A DNA stretch of 64,000 nt from assembly GCA_027596075.1 (NCBI GenBank), contig JADGJC010000114.1, positions 1-64,000 on the forward strand, read 5' to 3'. Under the pieces are notes generated by a model. The model searched no databases. It worked only from the letters and a program-made list of their open reading frames with translations, and had not been told where the DNA came from. Source of the stretch: Rhizophlyctis rosea. Its lineage: Eukaryota > Chytridiomycota > Chytridiomycetes > Rhizophlyctidales > Rhizophlyctidaceae. Positions 1 to 10,722 of this stretch are shown here, one piece after another. Position numbers and translations under genes: made by a program. Position 1 is the first letter of the stretch; each line of letters begins with the position of its first letter.

Positions 1-130
1 GGGGGTGTTCCTCGGGCGGGCGCTCGCGGGGGCGGGCGGGGGGGGGGTGGGTGCGCGGGTGGGGCGGTGTCCGCGTTGGGGCGGGCGCTCTCCTCGCCTC
101 CCGTGCCGGGCGGGGTCCCGGCCTCCCGAC
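1..130. other. Extremely GC-rich, G-run leader at the window edge
   Basis: The first 120-130 bases are mostly G and C, with runs of up to ten G, unlike the roughly 50 percent GC of the rest of the window. No open frame can be tied to the OS-9 gene that follows. It may be a true GC island, a low-quality contig end or a wrong join. A GTAAGA donor at 152 and an acceptor at 226 or 232 suggest that an exon of the downstream gene ends at 151, so part of this stretch may be transcribed. Confidence 0.5.
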
Positions 131-226
131 GGTTGATCAGTTGGTTGGTTTGTAAGACATACTTGGACGGGATGAAGTCGGTGCTGACCAATCAACTAAT
201 ATAAATCCCCCGAAAACCGTTTACAG

Positions 227-1615
227 CAACAGATGTGGTGGACCTACGAATTCTGCCACGAATCCCACATCAGACAATACCACCTCCCCGCCTCCTCCTC
301 AACCTCCAAATCCCCCCTCCGCCCCAACCTAGACTACACCCTCGCCCGCTACTCCGCGGACGTTCCACCCACATCCTTCATCGGTCCTCAGCCACACACC
401 GGCCCCGCCGGCTCCACATACATCTCCACACCAGACGCGACATACCTCCGCCAATACTGGGGCATGGGCACCGTGTGCGACATGACGGGCAACGAGCGCG
501 TCGTCGAAGTCCAGTTCCATTGCTGTGAGGAGGAACATGTCAGCAGTGTGAGGGAAATGGCGGTTTGTGTGTATGTTTTGAGCGTGCATACGCCGAAGGT
601 TTGTGGGGTTTTTAAGGAGTTGAAGAAGAGGAGGGAGGTTGCGAAAGCGAAGGATGTGGGATATGGGGATATTGTTTGTGAGCCGATTGTGGAGGAAATC
701 GCTGCTGGTGGTGCGGGTCATCACCACCCCACCGCCACAGCATCAATCCCTTCAACAACATCACTCTCCACCTCCCCAGCACCAACTCCGACATCAACAT
801 CAATCCCCATGATAGACTACACACACTCCCGCTGCACATCCCCACTCACATGCACCATCACACCCCGGAAACCTCCTCCACCAGCCATACCCACCTCCCC
901 GAAATTCATCGCAAAACCATCACCGAAATCGACGGAACAAAAGGGGAAGGCGACGAAGAAGGAGGTGCGGGTTATTAGTAAGAAGGGGAATCTTGCTTCT
1001 GGTGCGGGGAAGACGGATGAAGGAAAAGCAAAGGGAAAAGGATCGATTAATGAACTTATTGACCAGATGGTTGATGAGTATTTGGAGGAGTATATTGATG
1101 CGCTTTCGTATGGGGGTGCGGATGAGGATGAGGAGGGAGGGGAGGGCAAGGGGGTCGGGAAGAAGAAGCCGAAGGTTAAGAGTAAGACCTATAAGAATGG
1201 GTTACATGTTGTTCAGATTGACGGACGGGGTGTTCGGCGGGGTGCGGCTGATGCCGCTGCTGCTGCTGCGGCAGGGGGTCGAGTAGGAGGCGAAGTTGTC
1301 ATCGACATCGATCTTGAAGACGCGTTGGGGGATGTCATTGGGGAACTTCAGTCCGGCAAAAAGACGAAGGCGAAGAAGAGTAAGGAGAATGGGGAGGAGG
1401 AGGTGGATGAATTCGAAGGCGGGGTACAGGATCGGATTGAGTGGAGGTCCAATGGGAAAGGCGGGTTTGATCGTGTGCCGGATGGGGAGGGGGAGGAGGA
1501 GTTTGAAGAGAGGGTGAGGAGGTTGTTGGATGAGTTGGGGATGGGTGGTGGTGGGGGGGAGGAGGAGGGGGAGGAGGGAAGGGGTGGGGGTGGAAGGTTT
1601 AGGGTTGGGCATTAG
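227..1615 (+). CDS. OS-9/Yos9-like ER lectin (MRH domain), 5' end missing
   Basis: This reads as the 3' part of an OS-9/Yos9 gene, the ER-lumen lectin that presents misfolded glycoproteins to the HRD1 ubiquitin ligase. The frame opens with the family hallmark WWTYEFCHESHIRQYH, the start of the mannose-6-phosphate-receptor-homology domain, and continues with CDMTGNERVVEVQFHC and a Y-V-L-x-V-H-T-P-K-V-C segment, matching OS-9 in order and spacing. The tail, about residues 180-460, is low complexity: proline/threonine-rich, then lysine/glutamate/glycine-rich, with no fixed domain. The Met at 233 is probably internal: a CTAAT branch site and acceptors at 226 and 232 lie just before it, so an upstream exon with the signal peptide should exist. 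The family assignment is firm; the 5' end is not resolved. Confidence 0.85.
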   Translation, partial: QQMWWTYEFCHESHIRQYHLPASSSTSKSPLRPNLDYTLARYSADVPPTSFIGPQPHTGPAGSTYISTPDATYLRQYWGMGTVCDMTGNERVVEVQFHCCEEEHVSSVREMAVCVYVLSVHTPKVCGVFKELKKRREVAKAKDVGYGDIVCEPIVEEIAAGGAGHHHPTATASIPSTTSLSTSPAPTPTSTSIPMIDYTHSRCTSPLTCTITPRKPPPPAIPTSPKFIAKPSPKSTEQKGKATKKEVRVISKKGNLASGAGKTDEGKAKGKGSINELIDQMVDEYLEEYIDALSYGGADEDEEGGEGKGVGKKKPKVKSKTYKNGLHVVQIDGRGVRRGAADAAAAAAAGGRVGGEVVIDIDLEDALGDVIGELQSGKKTKAKKSKENGEEEVDEFEGGVQDRIEWRSNGKGGFDRVPDGEGEEEFEERVRRLLDELGMGGGGGEEEGEEGRGGGGRFRVGH

Positions 1616-4600
1616 GGTGGTGTAGGTAGGCGAGAGAGTAGCGTGGGCGCTTTCTGAATCGTGTAGATCTGCAGATAGGTTGGAATTGAGCAGATAGATG
1701 TCTGTGACGGAAGTTTTGCTTTGCCGACAAGCAGTCATGCTGAGGTTGGCTGGAATGGGTCAGAATGACCCAGCTGTCGCAACTATTGCTGACCCAAGTG
1801 TAACGAACGGTACCAAGGAGTTTGCGCCGTGTGAGTTTTTTTTTTGTCTGTCCCACCGTTTAATGATTTGGGGGAGGTTGACGTACGCCAACCTGTGATC
1901 ATTTGCAGTTGCCACACATGTAAAAAACGGAAATGTTTGACGAGGCATATTCAGGTCGCTGTCAGCATGGCTGGCTTGACTTGAAATACAATCTGCTATC
2001 AAAAATACACCGTCAATTTGCTTCGTTGACAGGCCGATTTACTGTTTACACAAGGGTTTAGGACTACTACAAATCACGTAAATCGATTGATAAAAACATT
2101 TTAGGTACTTTATGCGACCTAACTGTGGTCTCTAGCTGGAATATGGTGCGGTCCCGAAAGATGCTTTTGTTTTCTTCTGCTCAGAATCGCAGTAGAGTAT
2201 TGAATCTGCCATTGAACACCCAAGAGAGAGGGGTCTTACATCCGTCATGGACTTCACAGCACGGGTCGATCGCATGGAGAGATTTTCATGTGGCAGTCGT
2301 ACGCCATGAGCATGCATTGTACCGGATTACCGTTTTTGCTCGTTGGAATGACTGGTGATGTCGTACTGTTCTGCCGACAGACGTCCTAGCCCGCATTTGG
2401 AATCAATTTCCGAACTCTGCGAGTCTTGTTGCCAAAATGGATTGTAGCGAATGCACCATTCAACGATCTGGTGGTGAACGGTCGACTATTTGGTGACGAC
2501 ATAAAATATGTTGTGACGAAGGTGTGTTTGTTGGTCGAGCAGCGGACTGTGCAAAACATCGATTTGGCTTTCGCCAGGGCGGTTCGTTTTTGCCTTTTTT
2601 GCCAAGTCCCATTAAAGCATCAACCGGCCAGTGGTTCGGCCCCAGTCAAATAGACGGGGCGAACCTTTGGCGCAATAGCAGAAAGTACTTCCCATCTTCT
2701 ATGTTTCTACCTCTCCTTGTGCACGCCAAAGTGCAGACCTTCCCCCCAGACTGGAGCGTCGACAAGGCTTTGGAACTTGTTTGTTTGGCACCCCTTTCCG
2801 TCAGTCCGCATTGGGCGCAATCTCTGCTGTGGGTCAAGAAAAAAAATCAAAAGACTGTGTTGGTACAGCAAATGGAAACTCGCTAGAATCGGTTCAAATC
2901 CGGCGTTGATCTTCGACCAGGAAAAGTCGTCTTCTTATCACAACGCTAAGGCATGTTTGTGGATGCCCTTCGTCGAGCATTGCAAAGCTTCAGGCATGCG
3001 AGGGAAAGAAATTACAAAACACTGAGGTCAGCGTTCTGAGACTCGATATGCATGCACTCCTTCAGCACAGAGATGCTGGCCCCACGCCATGCTAAAGGGG
3101 AGGCTTGGTCCTGAAGTTCCTGAGCGTGGAGTATGGGGATTATCAAGTGAATTCACCATCGGGCACGATATCAACAACTTCAGCATCAACGCTTCCCGTC
3201 TCAAATCAAAAACCAAAAACGGCGGACGTCTCTTTGCATTTGCTTGCACTTGCCAACTGCCACGACGGAGCAATACTACGTTGGACGGGTGATTCCTTTT
3301 TACGAAGCAATTACCGACCTGCCCATCACTCGAGATTTGCTGATCAATGGTGTAGGAAAAATCAGACTGGAATGAGCTGCAACTGGCTGGCCTTTTGCAT
3401 ATGTGACTGGCTTCACCTTTGTTTGAGTGAGTGCTCTGCTGACGACAGGAGCGACTTGGGTCTGTACACTACAAAAAAGCAGAAGCGAGCAACCTACTCC
3501 AATCATTGCAGATCTGATCGTATCCGTATAGAATACCTGTACGCTTGTTGTGCATTGACTCTATTGGTTACTCTGATGGTATCCTTTCACTGCGAGAGAG
3601 TCTGACATATGAGAATGGCTCACGCTCGATGAATTTAATGGGGAGGCACATGGAAGCTTCCACGTCACGTTTGAGAGTTCGAACATCTGCGGTGTTTTTT
3701 TGTGTCAGTATCTTTTGGTGGACACTCATAGGTTGTGTGGAAAGAAATGAACGAACTACGTGCGTTGAAAGAATGGGGTTTCTACATGGCTGTGCCACAA
3801 ACGCGCGGGTCTGATCATCATGTGGCAGTGTGATCGTCAGCACCGTTGCGGATGAAGCAGGTGAGTCAGGAGTGTCAGGTAGGCCGAACTTGTACTTGTT
3901 GCAAAGATGGTGGAGTCTGCTGCGTATGCATGACTAGCCAATTGGGAATATTAACACCAATTTGACTCAACCAAAGCAATGTTCCAAATGAGCAGTCTCC
4001 CAAACATGGCCTTCTGTGGGGTTTTTTTTGTGGGAATCGAAAGCACAGATCGAGTAAATCGGCATTTGCACACCATCGTTCGCGTTCGTTTTTGGCAGGA
4101 CGAAATCCGGCCGGCGAGTCACTCCCAAACTCTTGTCCATGCACGGGTGAGTATGATCTGTTCTTTGGGTTTCTGCCATTACGGGAACGTGAACCACATC
4201 ATAAATCTATGTACCTTATGGGAGTGGTTCACGCATCTGCTACCTATGGGGATAGGGTATAATGCGATGCGGTCTCGCGAAGCTCTTTCCTTTTATTGCA
4301 CTCTCTCTTACGAAGCTGCTTACGACAATGATTTTCCTCACCCCTCGAATTCTTGTCACCGCTTCAACCAAAAAAAAAACAAGGCGACTGTGTGTGCATA
4401 CCTGAGCCACGAACAGAAGGGTCCGAGGCGTGTGACATATCGTACATTCTTTCTTTTGCGGAAATGGGAAAAGGCTTCATGTCTAACGGGTGACATTTAC
4501 TTCGTCCGAATGCAAAAGCCTCGTGAGCTTGAGAAGGGTCCAAAAGTGCAATTCCCGCAACGTCAACTTGCATTTCTCAGACTGATGCCATGCAATAGGA

Positions 4601-6560
4601 AGATAGATTCGGTTGCAGTACCTTGTCCTGAGTGACAGTGCGTTGTAGCTTAGTCCTCGCTGTGAACGAATATTGCGCGCTATCAGCTTCGCATGTTTTC
4701 CTGCTTTTCCTCAACAGAGTATCATCCCGACCACGTCGGATGGTGGTACTCTACAACAACGCCCAGTCCTCAATAGCAAGTGGTCTTATTTGCGCGCGAT
4801 AGGCTGCATTAGGAAATGCTTTGCCGACATGGGATCGCCCCCTAAAGTGCCCGTTATGCCAACCAATTCCCTACGCTGGAAATTAAAAAAAAGGGGCTGA
4901 TCGTTGCTATACAATGGCAACAGTAAGCCTTAGGGCGTTTTGCGCAGGAGCACTGAGCAGCATTCTAATTCTTGCACAGGAGGTGATGGAGAAGTATGCT
5001 TGGTCACAGTCTCTATAAGCAAATGGCAATGGGCTATATTGTAAGCAAATGGCAATTGGGCATATGATTTGGTGCGCCCAAGAACTCGTACGCACATAAG
5101 TGTTGGGCTCTGTGGATCTTTTGCCGTTCTGCGAGCAAGTGGCGTGGTTAGCTAAAGGGTCTGTGTAGTCTTTTTTCTGCATGTTATCACCTTCGAGCCT
5201 CACGCCTCGATCGTTTGTTGTCTCTTATCGTTAACAACATTGTCCATTATGACATTGCCCACTACCTGTTGGTCCGCTCAAGTATAATGATGAGCGCCTA
5301 TGCGGATGTTGGGCAAAGATGCTTTTGCCTATGCTGGATAAATTTTGTCAAGCATCTTCTTCCCCTGCCCGTCGATATGCTTGCAATTGGCTATATGGGT
5401 ACTGATGGAATATGCTCAGACGACAGAACTTTTTGCTTGTCCGTATTGCTAACATATGACTTGTACCAATGTGGAAACGAGTGCTGTTAGTCGAAAAGGA
5501 ATGCGCCTAATTGCAGGCGAGCAAAATCCGTCAGACGGGCAGGTTAAGATTGAGGACGGATCATACCTTGGCTTTTGCACCTACCTTTGAACGATCAATA
5601 CTTTCAAATGAGTTGAAGATAGTGATATTACTGTACATCAAGTATCAGCACCCATCATATGCAGAACAAAGTTTTCTTGCAGAATAAATAGGCCCTGAAT
5701 GTTGTGCGTCGTATCTTGACTGAGTCCGGCTGCTGAAACAAAAAATGATTCTGGCATTCATTTTGCTCAGCAGGGATAAAAAGGGCTGCAGCCTTTGTGC
5801 ATCCATAGCCTGGGTTTGGGCTACGCAAAGTAATTAACGTTTCGTTCAAATCTGAATGTATTCCTATTGATTCACATGCCTGCCTCAAATGAGCAGATAG
5901 TCAATCGCGCAGCAGCATGCTCATTCCCCCTCACCCAAAGCTGACGTCGCGATAATCGGAAGGCTAGACAAAGGCTAATAATATGACTGAAAGCTCCATT
6001 CTATCTGCTATATTTGCGGATATTTTGGGGATGCGACCTGAAGTATTGACACTTCCTGTCAAGGTTGAAAACACACGCGCGAAGTCTGTATGCTAATACG
6101 CCGGCGGCTCCAGCAGAACAAGAAGCTGGACTTGCTTTCCTGTCAAAATATCTTGATTGGAGAAATTTTCTGGTGTGCGGCGTTCCCCGAATGAATATCA
6201 ACTATCAGCCGGAAAGATGTTACGCACGCACCGAAGAAGCGAAGAGGGGTGGAAGGTGAGATGGTGTGGCGCTCAAACGGGCCATGTGGCACAGCGACTT
6301 GCTGGGAGGTTCTTGCATTGTCGGGAAATCTGTCAAAGTTGTCAATTATTGTAAAACATGCCTGTCAAATCGCAAGACTGGGCCAAAGCTTTGTTTTGAT
6401 AACTGGACAGTTCTCAGACACATGCACGACATGGAAGAGGGGGGTCCCAAGATTTTCCGCTTTATGCCTTCTTCCAATGCTTCAAGCTCTGAACGGTCAC
6501 TGCGGTCACTGTGCTCCAACCTTCACGAATTTATAACAAAAGGACCAAAGCACTAGCATA
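1616..6560. other. Gene-free block of about 4.9 kb
   Basis: I see no gene here. Open frames are short, overlap on both strands and show no family motif. The stretch has many runs of 6-9 T or A (for example near 1836, 4022 and 4369). No tRNA, long terminal repeat or transposase fragment was recognised. It may hold promoters or decayed repeats. Confidence 0.5.
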
Positions 6561-8621
6561 ATGTCCAGCAAATGTGACTATTGTGGGACGGAAGGAAAGG
6601 TTCAGAAGCGCGCGGTGCAAAGTGGCGCAGTATTGCGGGAAGGTTGGTTCCGGTCCTCCCAACTGTCCGCAATGGATGTTCACCCCGCTCGTAGTAATGT
6701 CAGACAGCAGCCTGGAAAGTTCACAAAAACGACTGTAAATCAGCAACTGGCGCAGCAAGCGTCAATCGCTCTCGAAAAACTTCCACTGCCTCCACCAATC
6801 CTCCTCGCAGTCTCACGGAACAACAGCTCCGCGAGCTGCAGGGCGCGACAGCTCCCGCAAGGTCGGTCGAGGCCATGGTCCCCCTGATGACGCGCTTGGG
6901 CGTGATCAACGACGATGTCCCCAAGTTCCACGGAATATCGTTTTGCGTTTCCAGATGAAAAAGTCCACTTCAAGCATCTGAAGGAATCATACTACCTTCA
7001 AGCATCTGTGGTGTTGCAAAAACGTGCGATGAGTGACCCCAGCAGCCAGGAAATAGAGAGTGATCCGAGGTGTGTAGCGATTGAAAATTATCTATGCATT
7101 GGCAGGTTGCTAACATATGACTGGATAGCTATGTGCTCAAACGCTGGGGCGAGTTGTCGGACCATTTGTTCGCGTTCCTTCGGTCCAATCCACCTCTTGG
7201 TGCAATTTTTGAAAGATCTCCCGGACACATTCCCTATGGCGGCTCCCGTCAATCCTTCTCCAACATGCTTTCGGCTGCCCCCGTCTTAGGAGGTGGACGT
7301 ACCTACCTCGCCATTGGCTTTGTGGATTTCTCCTCCTTGCTTGTTGGCGAGTTCCGCTTGGATGCTGGACCAGTCCACTTTGTTGGGGTTGATATGTGTC
7401 CTTATGTAGTTGCGAAGACCGCCATCATCACTACCATGTTGGAGTTGGGATCCAATTCGGAATCAATTGTTCAGGTGTGGGCGTCTAGTACTTGGAATCA
7501 GCGTACTAGTGATAGCTTCCGGGATGCTCTGACAATCTTGGTAGTCGATGAAGCCATGGCGCCAGTGGTGCGCCATATCCTTCAGCACTGGAAAAACACG
7601 TCACCCATGACTGTCCGCACCGCCTATCAGAAGTGGCTCGAACGACAGCGCACCGATAAATCCACCAAGCTGTTTGCGAACCTGACCAGAGTAGAGGACC
7701 GCATCCAAACCGCGCGCTATGAAGTTACCGGTGAATTCATTGGCAACAACCACGCCGTCACCGCCAACATTACCATGTTCTCCCCCCTACCTAACGCGTC
7801 GCCCGTAACCGATAACGAAAACCTCTTCTTCATGCTACCTATGCAAGAGCTGCTCATGAAGCGACAGATGGACTCTTTCGTTTCTGCTGCATGGAAATTC
7901 ATGGTGGATAAAGGTGAACAGTTGAAAAGCATGATCCAGGAAGGCCAACTCACCGTTAAGTTGATTTTGGGGCAACCTGATTGGAGCAACCAGAAACTGC
8001 TCAAGGAGCTCAAAGCCTTTGAGCCTGCCACTTTGTTTTGGAATAATGTAGTGGACTACATGACACCGGCGGAACATCACCGCATTGCGCGCTTCATATC
8101 TGTCGATGACACGATTCATACCGGCTACACCATGAATTGGTAAGAGGTGACATATTGCCTTGATCGCGTACGGCATGCAAACAAATCAACAAGGAGAATG
8201 AATATGAGCTAACGCTTCCACTTCTCCAATCACCTTCCATCACGCAAACACCACACAGGAAGCAGCGTGTCCACGGCACAGATCTCAGCGATTACAGCCT
8301 CCAATCACGTCGACCAATATTCCATGGGGGAAAACTGCTCATCCAACAGACTTCTCTCTTCGCCGACCCGCACAAACGCCTTCGCAGCATCCCGCTCACA
8401 AACTACCGCAACATCTGCGATTACTTCCCTGTTACAAGTATCAAGACAAGTGGGCGGAATGGTTTGGGAAAGGGCAAGATAGAGTGGGGAAAGGATTCCA
8501 AATGCCGATTGCTAGGATGCATCCGCATGATTGTATTAGCAGGTCGAGTTTGACTATGTATTTGGGATGGTGCTATGATGCGACGATGGCGACGAGTGAA
8601 GGGGTGAGGGAAGGGTTGTAG
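6561..8621 (+). pseudogene. MYND-finger family gene, left copy, multiply disrupted
   Basis: This is a relative of the minus-strand gene at 14009-15611, with the same exon order. The 5' end holds a broken MYND zinc finger: CDYCGTEGKVQK, then after a frame change CKVAQYCGK, then CQTAAWKVHKNDC. The large exon (7129-8139) stays open, with motifs SNPPLGAIFERSP, RQSFSNMLSA and FVGVDMCPYVVAKT shared with the other copy; the last exon starts at 8259 after a GTAAGA..ACACAG intron (8140-8258). Lesions against the other copy: 2 nt missing inside the finger, a TAA beside the first acceptor, 2 nt missing near 6925, and 1 nt missing near 8428 that replaces the C-terminus (stop 8551-8553 instead of 8619-8621). 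Four independent lesions point to a pseudogene rather than sequencing error. The biochemical role of the family is unknown to me. Confidence 0.8.
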
Positions 8622-9044
8622 GTGCACGGAACGAACAGGGGCGTTGTTGGTAGAAGAAGCTGTATAAGTCCGGTATCTGTCTTATAGTATGCAATACTCA
8701 TGCAATACAAATACGTCAACTAAACTATTCTCCTGTTGTCCGTGTCTATCGGTCAGTGCAGCTGCGCTGTAAAGTATGGTCTGCATACGACGGAACGCCG
8801 TTTCGATGAAGTCAGGAAGCATGTCAACATGAAGGAGCAGCTGATAATACACCATTGCAACAATCAAACCAATGTCGCAGCTTCGAGAAGGATGAAGACA
8901 AGATTTTATTACATGACGGGGTATATTGCCATAAGTACAAGGTAAGGTGGTATAAATGCAGACTCTACGGGTCCAGCTTGGAAATCTGTAATTGACACGG
9001 AATCAATTACGAGCCTTTGACAAGCTAGGCGGCATCAACTTACC
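8622..9044. other. Spacer between convergent genes
   Basis: This is the 3' spacer between the MYND pseudogene (+) and the GTPase gene (-). It is AT-rich, holds no recognisable coding sequence, and presumably carries both polyadenylation regions. Confidence 0.5.
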
Positions 9045-10022
9045 CTACTCTTCACAGAGAGCAGTCAACTCGGTGAGCTTTCTCTTGAAGGCATCCCAAT
9101 CATAGACGGGTAAGTCTGTACCTTCCGTCTGATTGCGGCGCACGTTCAGAGCCGAGACTTGGTAGTACCCCTCGTAGTTAATGCGCTGCTGGTGCACCCG
9201 GATCTTCTTCATGTCGTCGGCCCGGATATCCTCCAGAGTTGGCTTGGGTTCGTCAGGGTTGTTGGCACCGAGGCTGGCGTCACATTTGGCACGTAGGAAG
9301 ATGACCTTGGCTTTGGTGATGGCGAGGAGGTCGCTGAGCGCAACAAAGATTAGCGAGAATCGTTTTTCAGCTGCATGAGCACATGTTGCTTACCAGATCT
9401 TACTGATCTCATCTACATCGTTGGCGAAGACTAGGATGACGTAGCGTACAGTGGTCAGGTGGCTCAAGATGATTGCATTGAGGTAGTCGTTTTGGCTGTT
9501 GATGCCCTGCGTGTCCTCGATAGTAGCACGCCCGTATCTGCCAACCTCACGAATACCAATTGTGGTTTCGGTCACCCCGACGTCAGCAACCTTGCGACCG
9601 AACAAGGCATTCAAGATAGACGATTTGCTGCAGCTGGTGGTGCCGTATAAAGCAACTTTATCGCTTGGTGGTTCGCCGATACGCTTGACAAAGTCTTTGT
9701 AATGTTCCAAGATCTCCCTATTGACTTCATCGCGGTTAGCAATGGCATCGTCAATGGTTTTCGGAGCCTTTTTCTCGATCGCCGTGATGTCCGCGCGTAG
9801 AGCCGCTATCGTTTCGGCCAGCCGGAGGGCACTTGCTGTCGCCTCCCGCTCACGTTGAAGGGCTGCATCGCGTTGTGCCGCTGCCTCTCGTTCGCGTTGC
9901 TTCCATGCATCGCGATCGCCAAGTAATTCGCCGTACCGTTGGTCAGACGCTTGTATGACTCGATTGGCAGCGTCTTGCGAAGCCTTCTCCGTACCGGCGA
10001 CATATTGCTCGCGGGTGTACAT
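9045..10022 (-). CDS. IRG-like GTPase with N-terminal coiled coil
   Basis: Two exons, 9394-10022 and 9045-9333, join across a GTAAGC..CTCAG intron to give 305 aa. Residues about 25-85 are a charged coiled coil (QREREAAAQRDAALQRERE). A G domain follows: P-loop GTTSCSKSS near residue 125, switch threonines in VTETT, DxxG as DTQG, and G4 as FLRAKCD, the R-x-K-x-D form typical of immunity-related GTPases (IRG) rather than N/TKxD. The P-loop is odd: the glycine before the lysine is serine. IRGs act on membranes in animals; a fungal role is not established, so the function is an inference. The start at 10022 opens a well-formed N-terminus, and no upstream exon is needed. Coverage of the G domain is complete but short after G4 (about 75 aa). 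Confidence 0.75.
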
Positions 10023-10722
10023 AGTTGGCTTTGGCTTTGTTAGATCTGTGAGAGAAGGAAATCAATGAAGAAATGAATTAACATGAGGCGATCAGAACTA
10101 TTTAGGGTCGCCATCCAAGAACTTGACAGCAATAGCAGCAAACACCTCAATTCCACGTGCAAAGCATACCAATGATGAACTCAATTCCCGCTTTCGCAAT
10201 TGGGAATAATTCTGGCCAGGGAAGGGGCATGTGAGGGGGAAGGGTTTTGCAATCCAGGTTTGGCGCTGATGGAATTTGAGTATAGCTGCTAAGTTGTTGG
10301 AATCTTCATCTCGGGATGATTGTCGGACTTGAACTTGTGGTAGGAGCACGGTATGGGCTCAGGGTTTAAATATTTCCCCCAATCCTTCTTTTCAAGTTCG
10401 CCTGTGCTCACATAATGATGTTCCTAACCCCGTGGCACAGCAAGGAACACTTGTTCCTTGCACAAACTACGCCAAAACCTTGTTCCTTGCACAAACATTC
10501 AAACCAGAAATGTGCAAATGAGCTCGGCGTGTCTTGTTCCAACCTTCGAAATTGGGCAAATAAACTCAAACTTGTTACACAAGCTTGCCGGCTGTTCGGA
10601 GACAGACCATGGTGGGCTGGCTGGGGTGTCTTCACAGGTTTGTAGGTGTCTTCCAAAACTTTGCACTCACCATACCGTAATTATAACAAACTTTTGTAAG
10701 CATACCCATAGTGTTTGCCCAG
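10023..10722. other. Divergent promoter region
   Basis: This spacer separates the GTPase start (-) from the orphan Cys/His gene (+), so it should carry both promoters. A short imperfect direct repeat, TTGTTCCTTGCACAAAC, occurs at about 10450-10466 and 10481-10497. No coding frame is convincing. Confidence 0.45.

Noticed and set aside
2885..2925. GGTTCAAATCC-like sequence suggesting a tRNA T arm
   Set aside because: No matching D arm, anticodon stem or acceptor stem is found around it.
3979..4635. Open frame of 218 codons on (+)
   Set aside because: It runs through T and A homopolymers, shows no motif, has no codon bias like the known genes and is overlapped by frames on the other strand.
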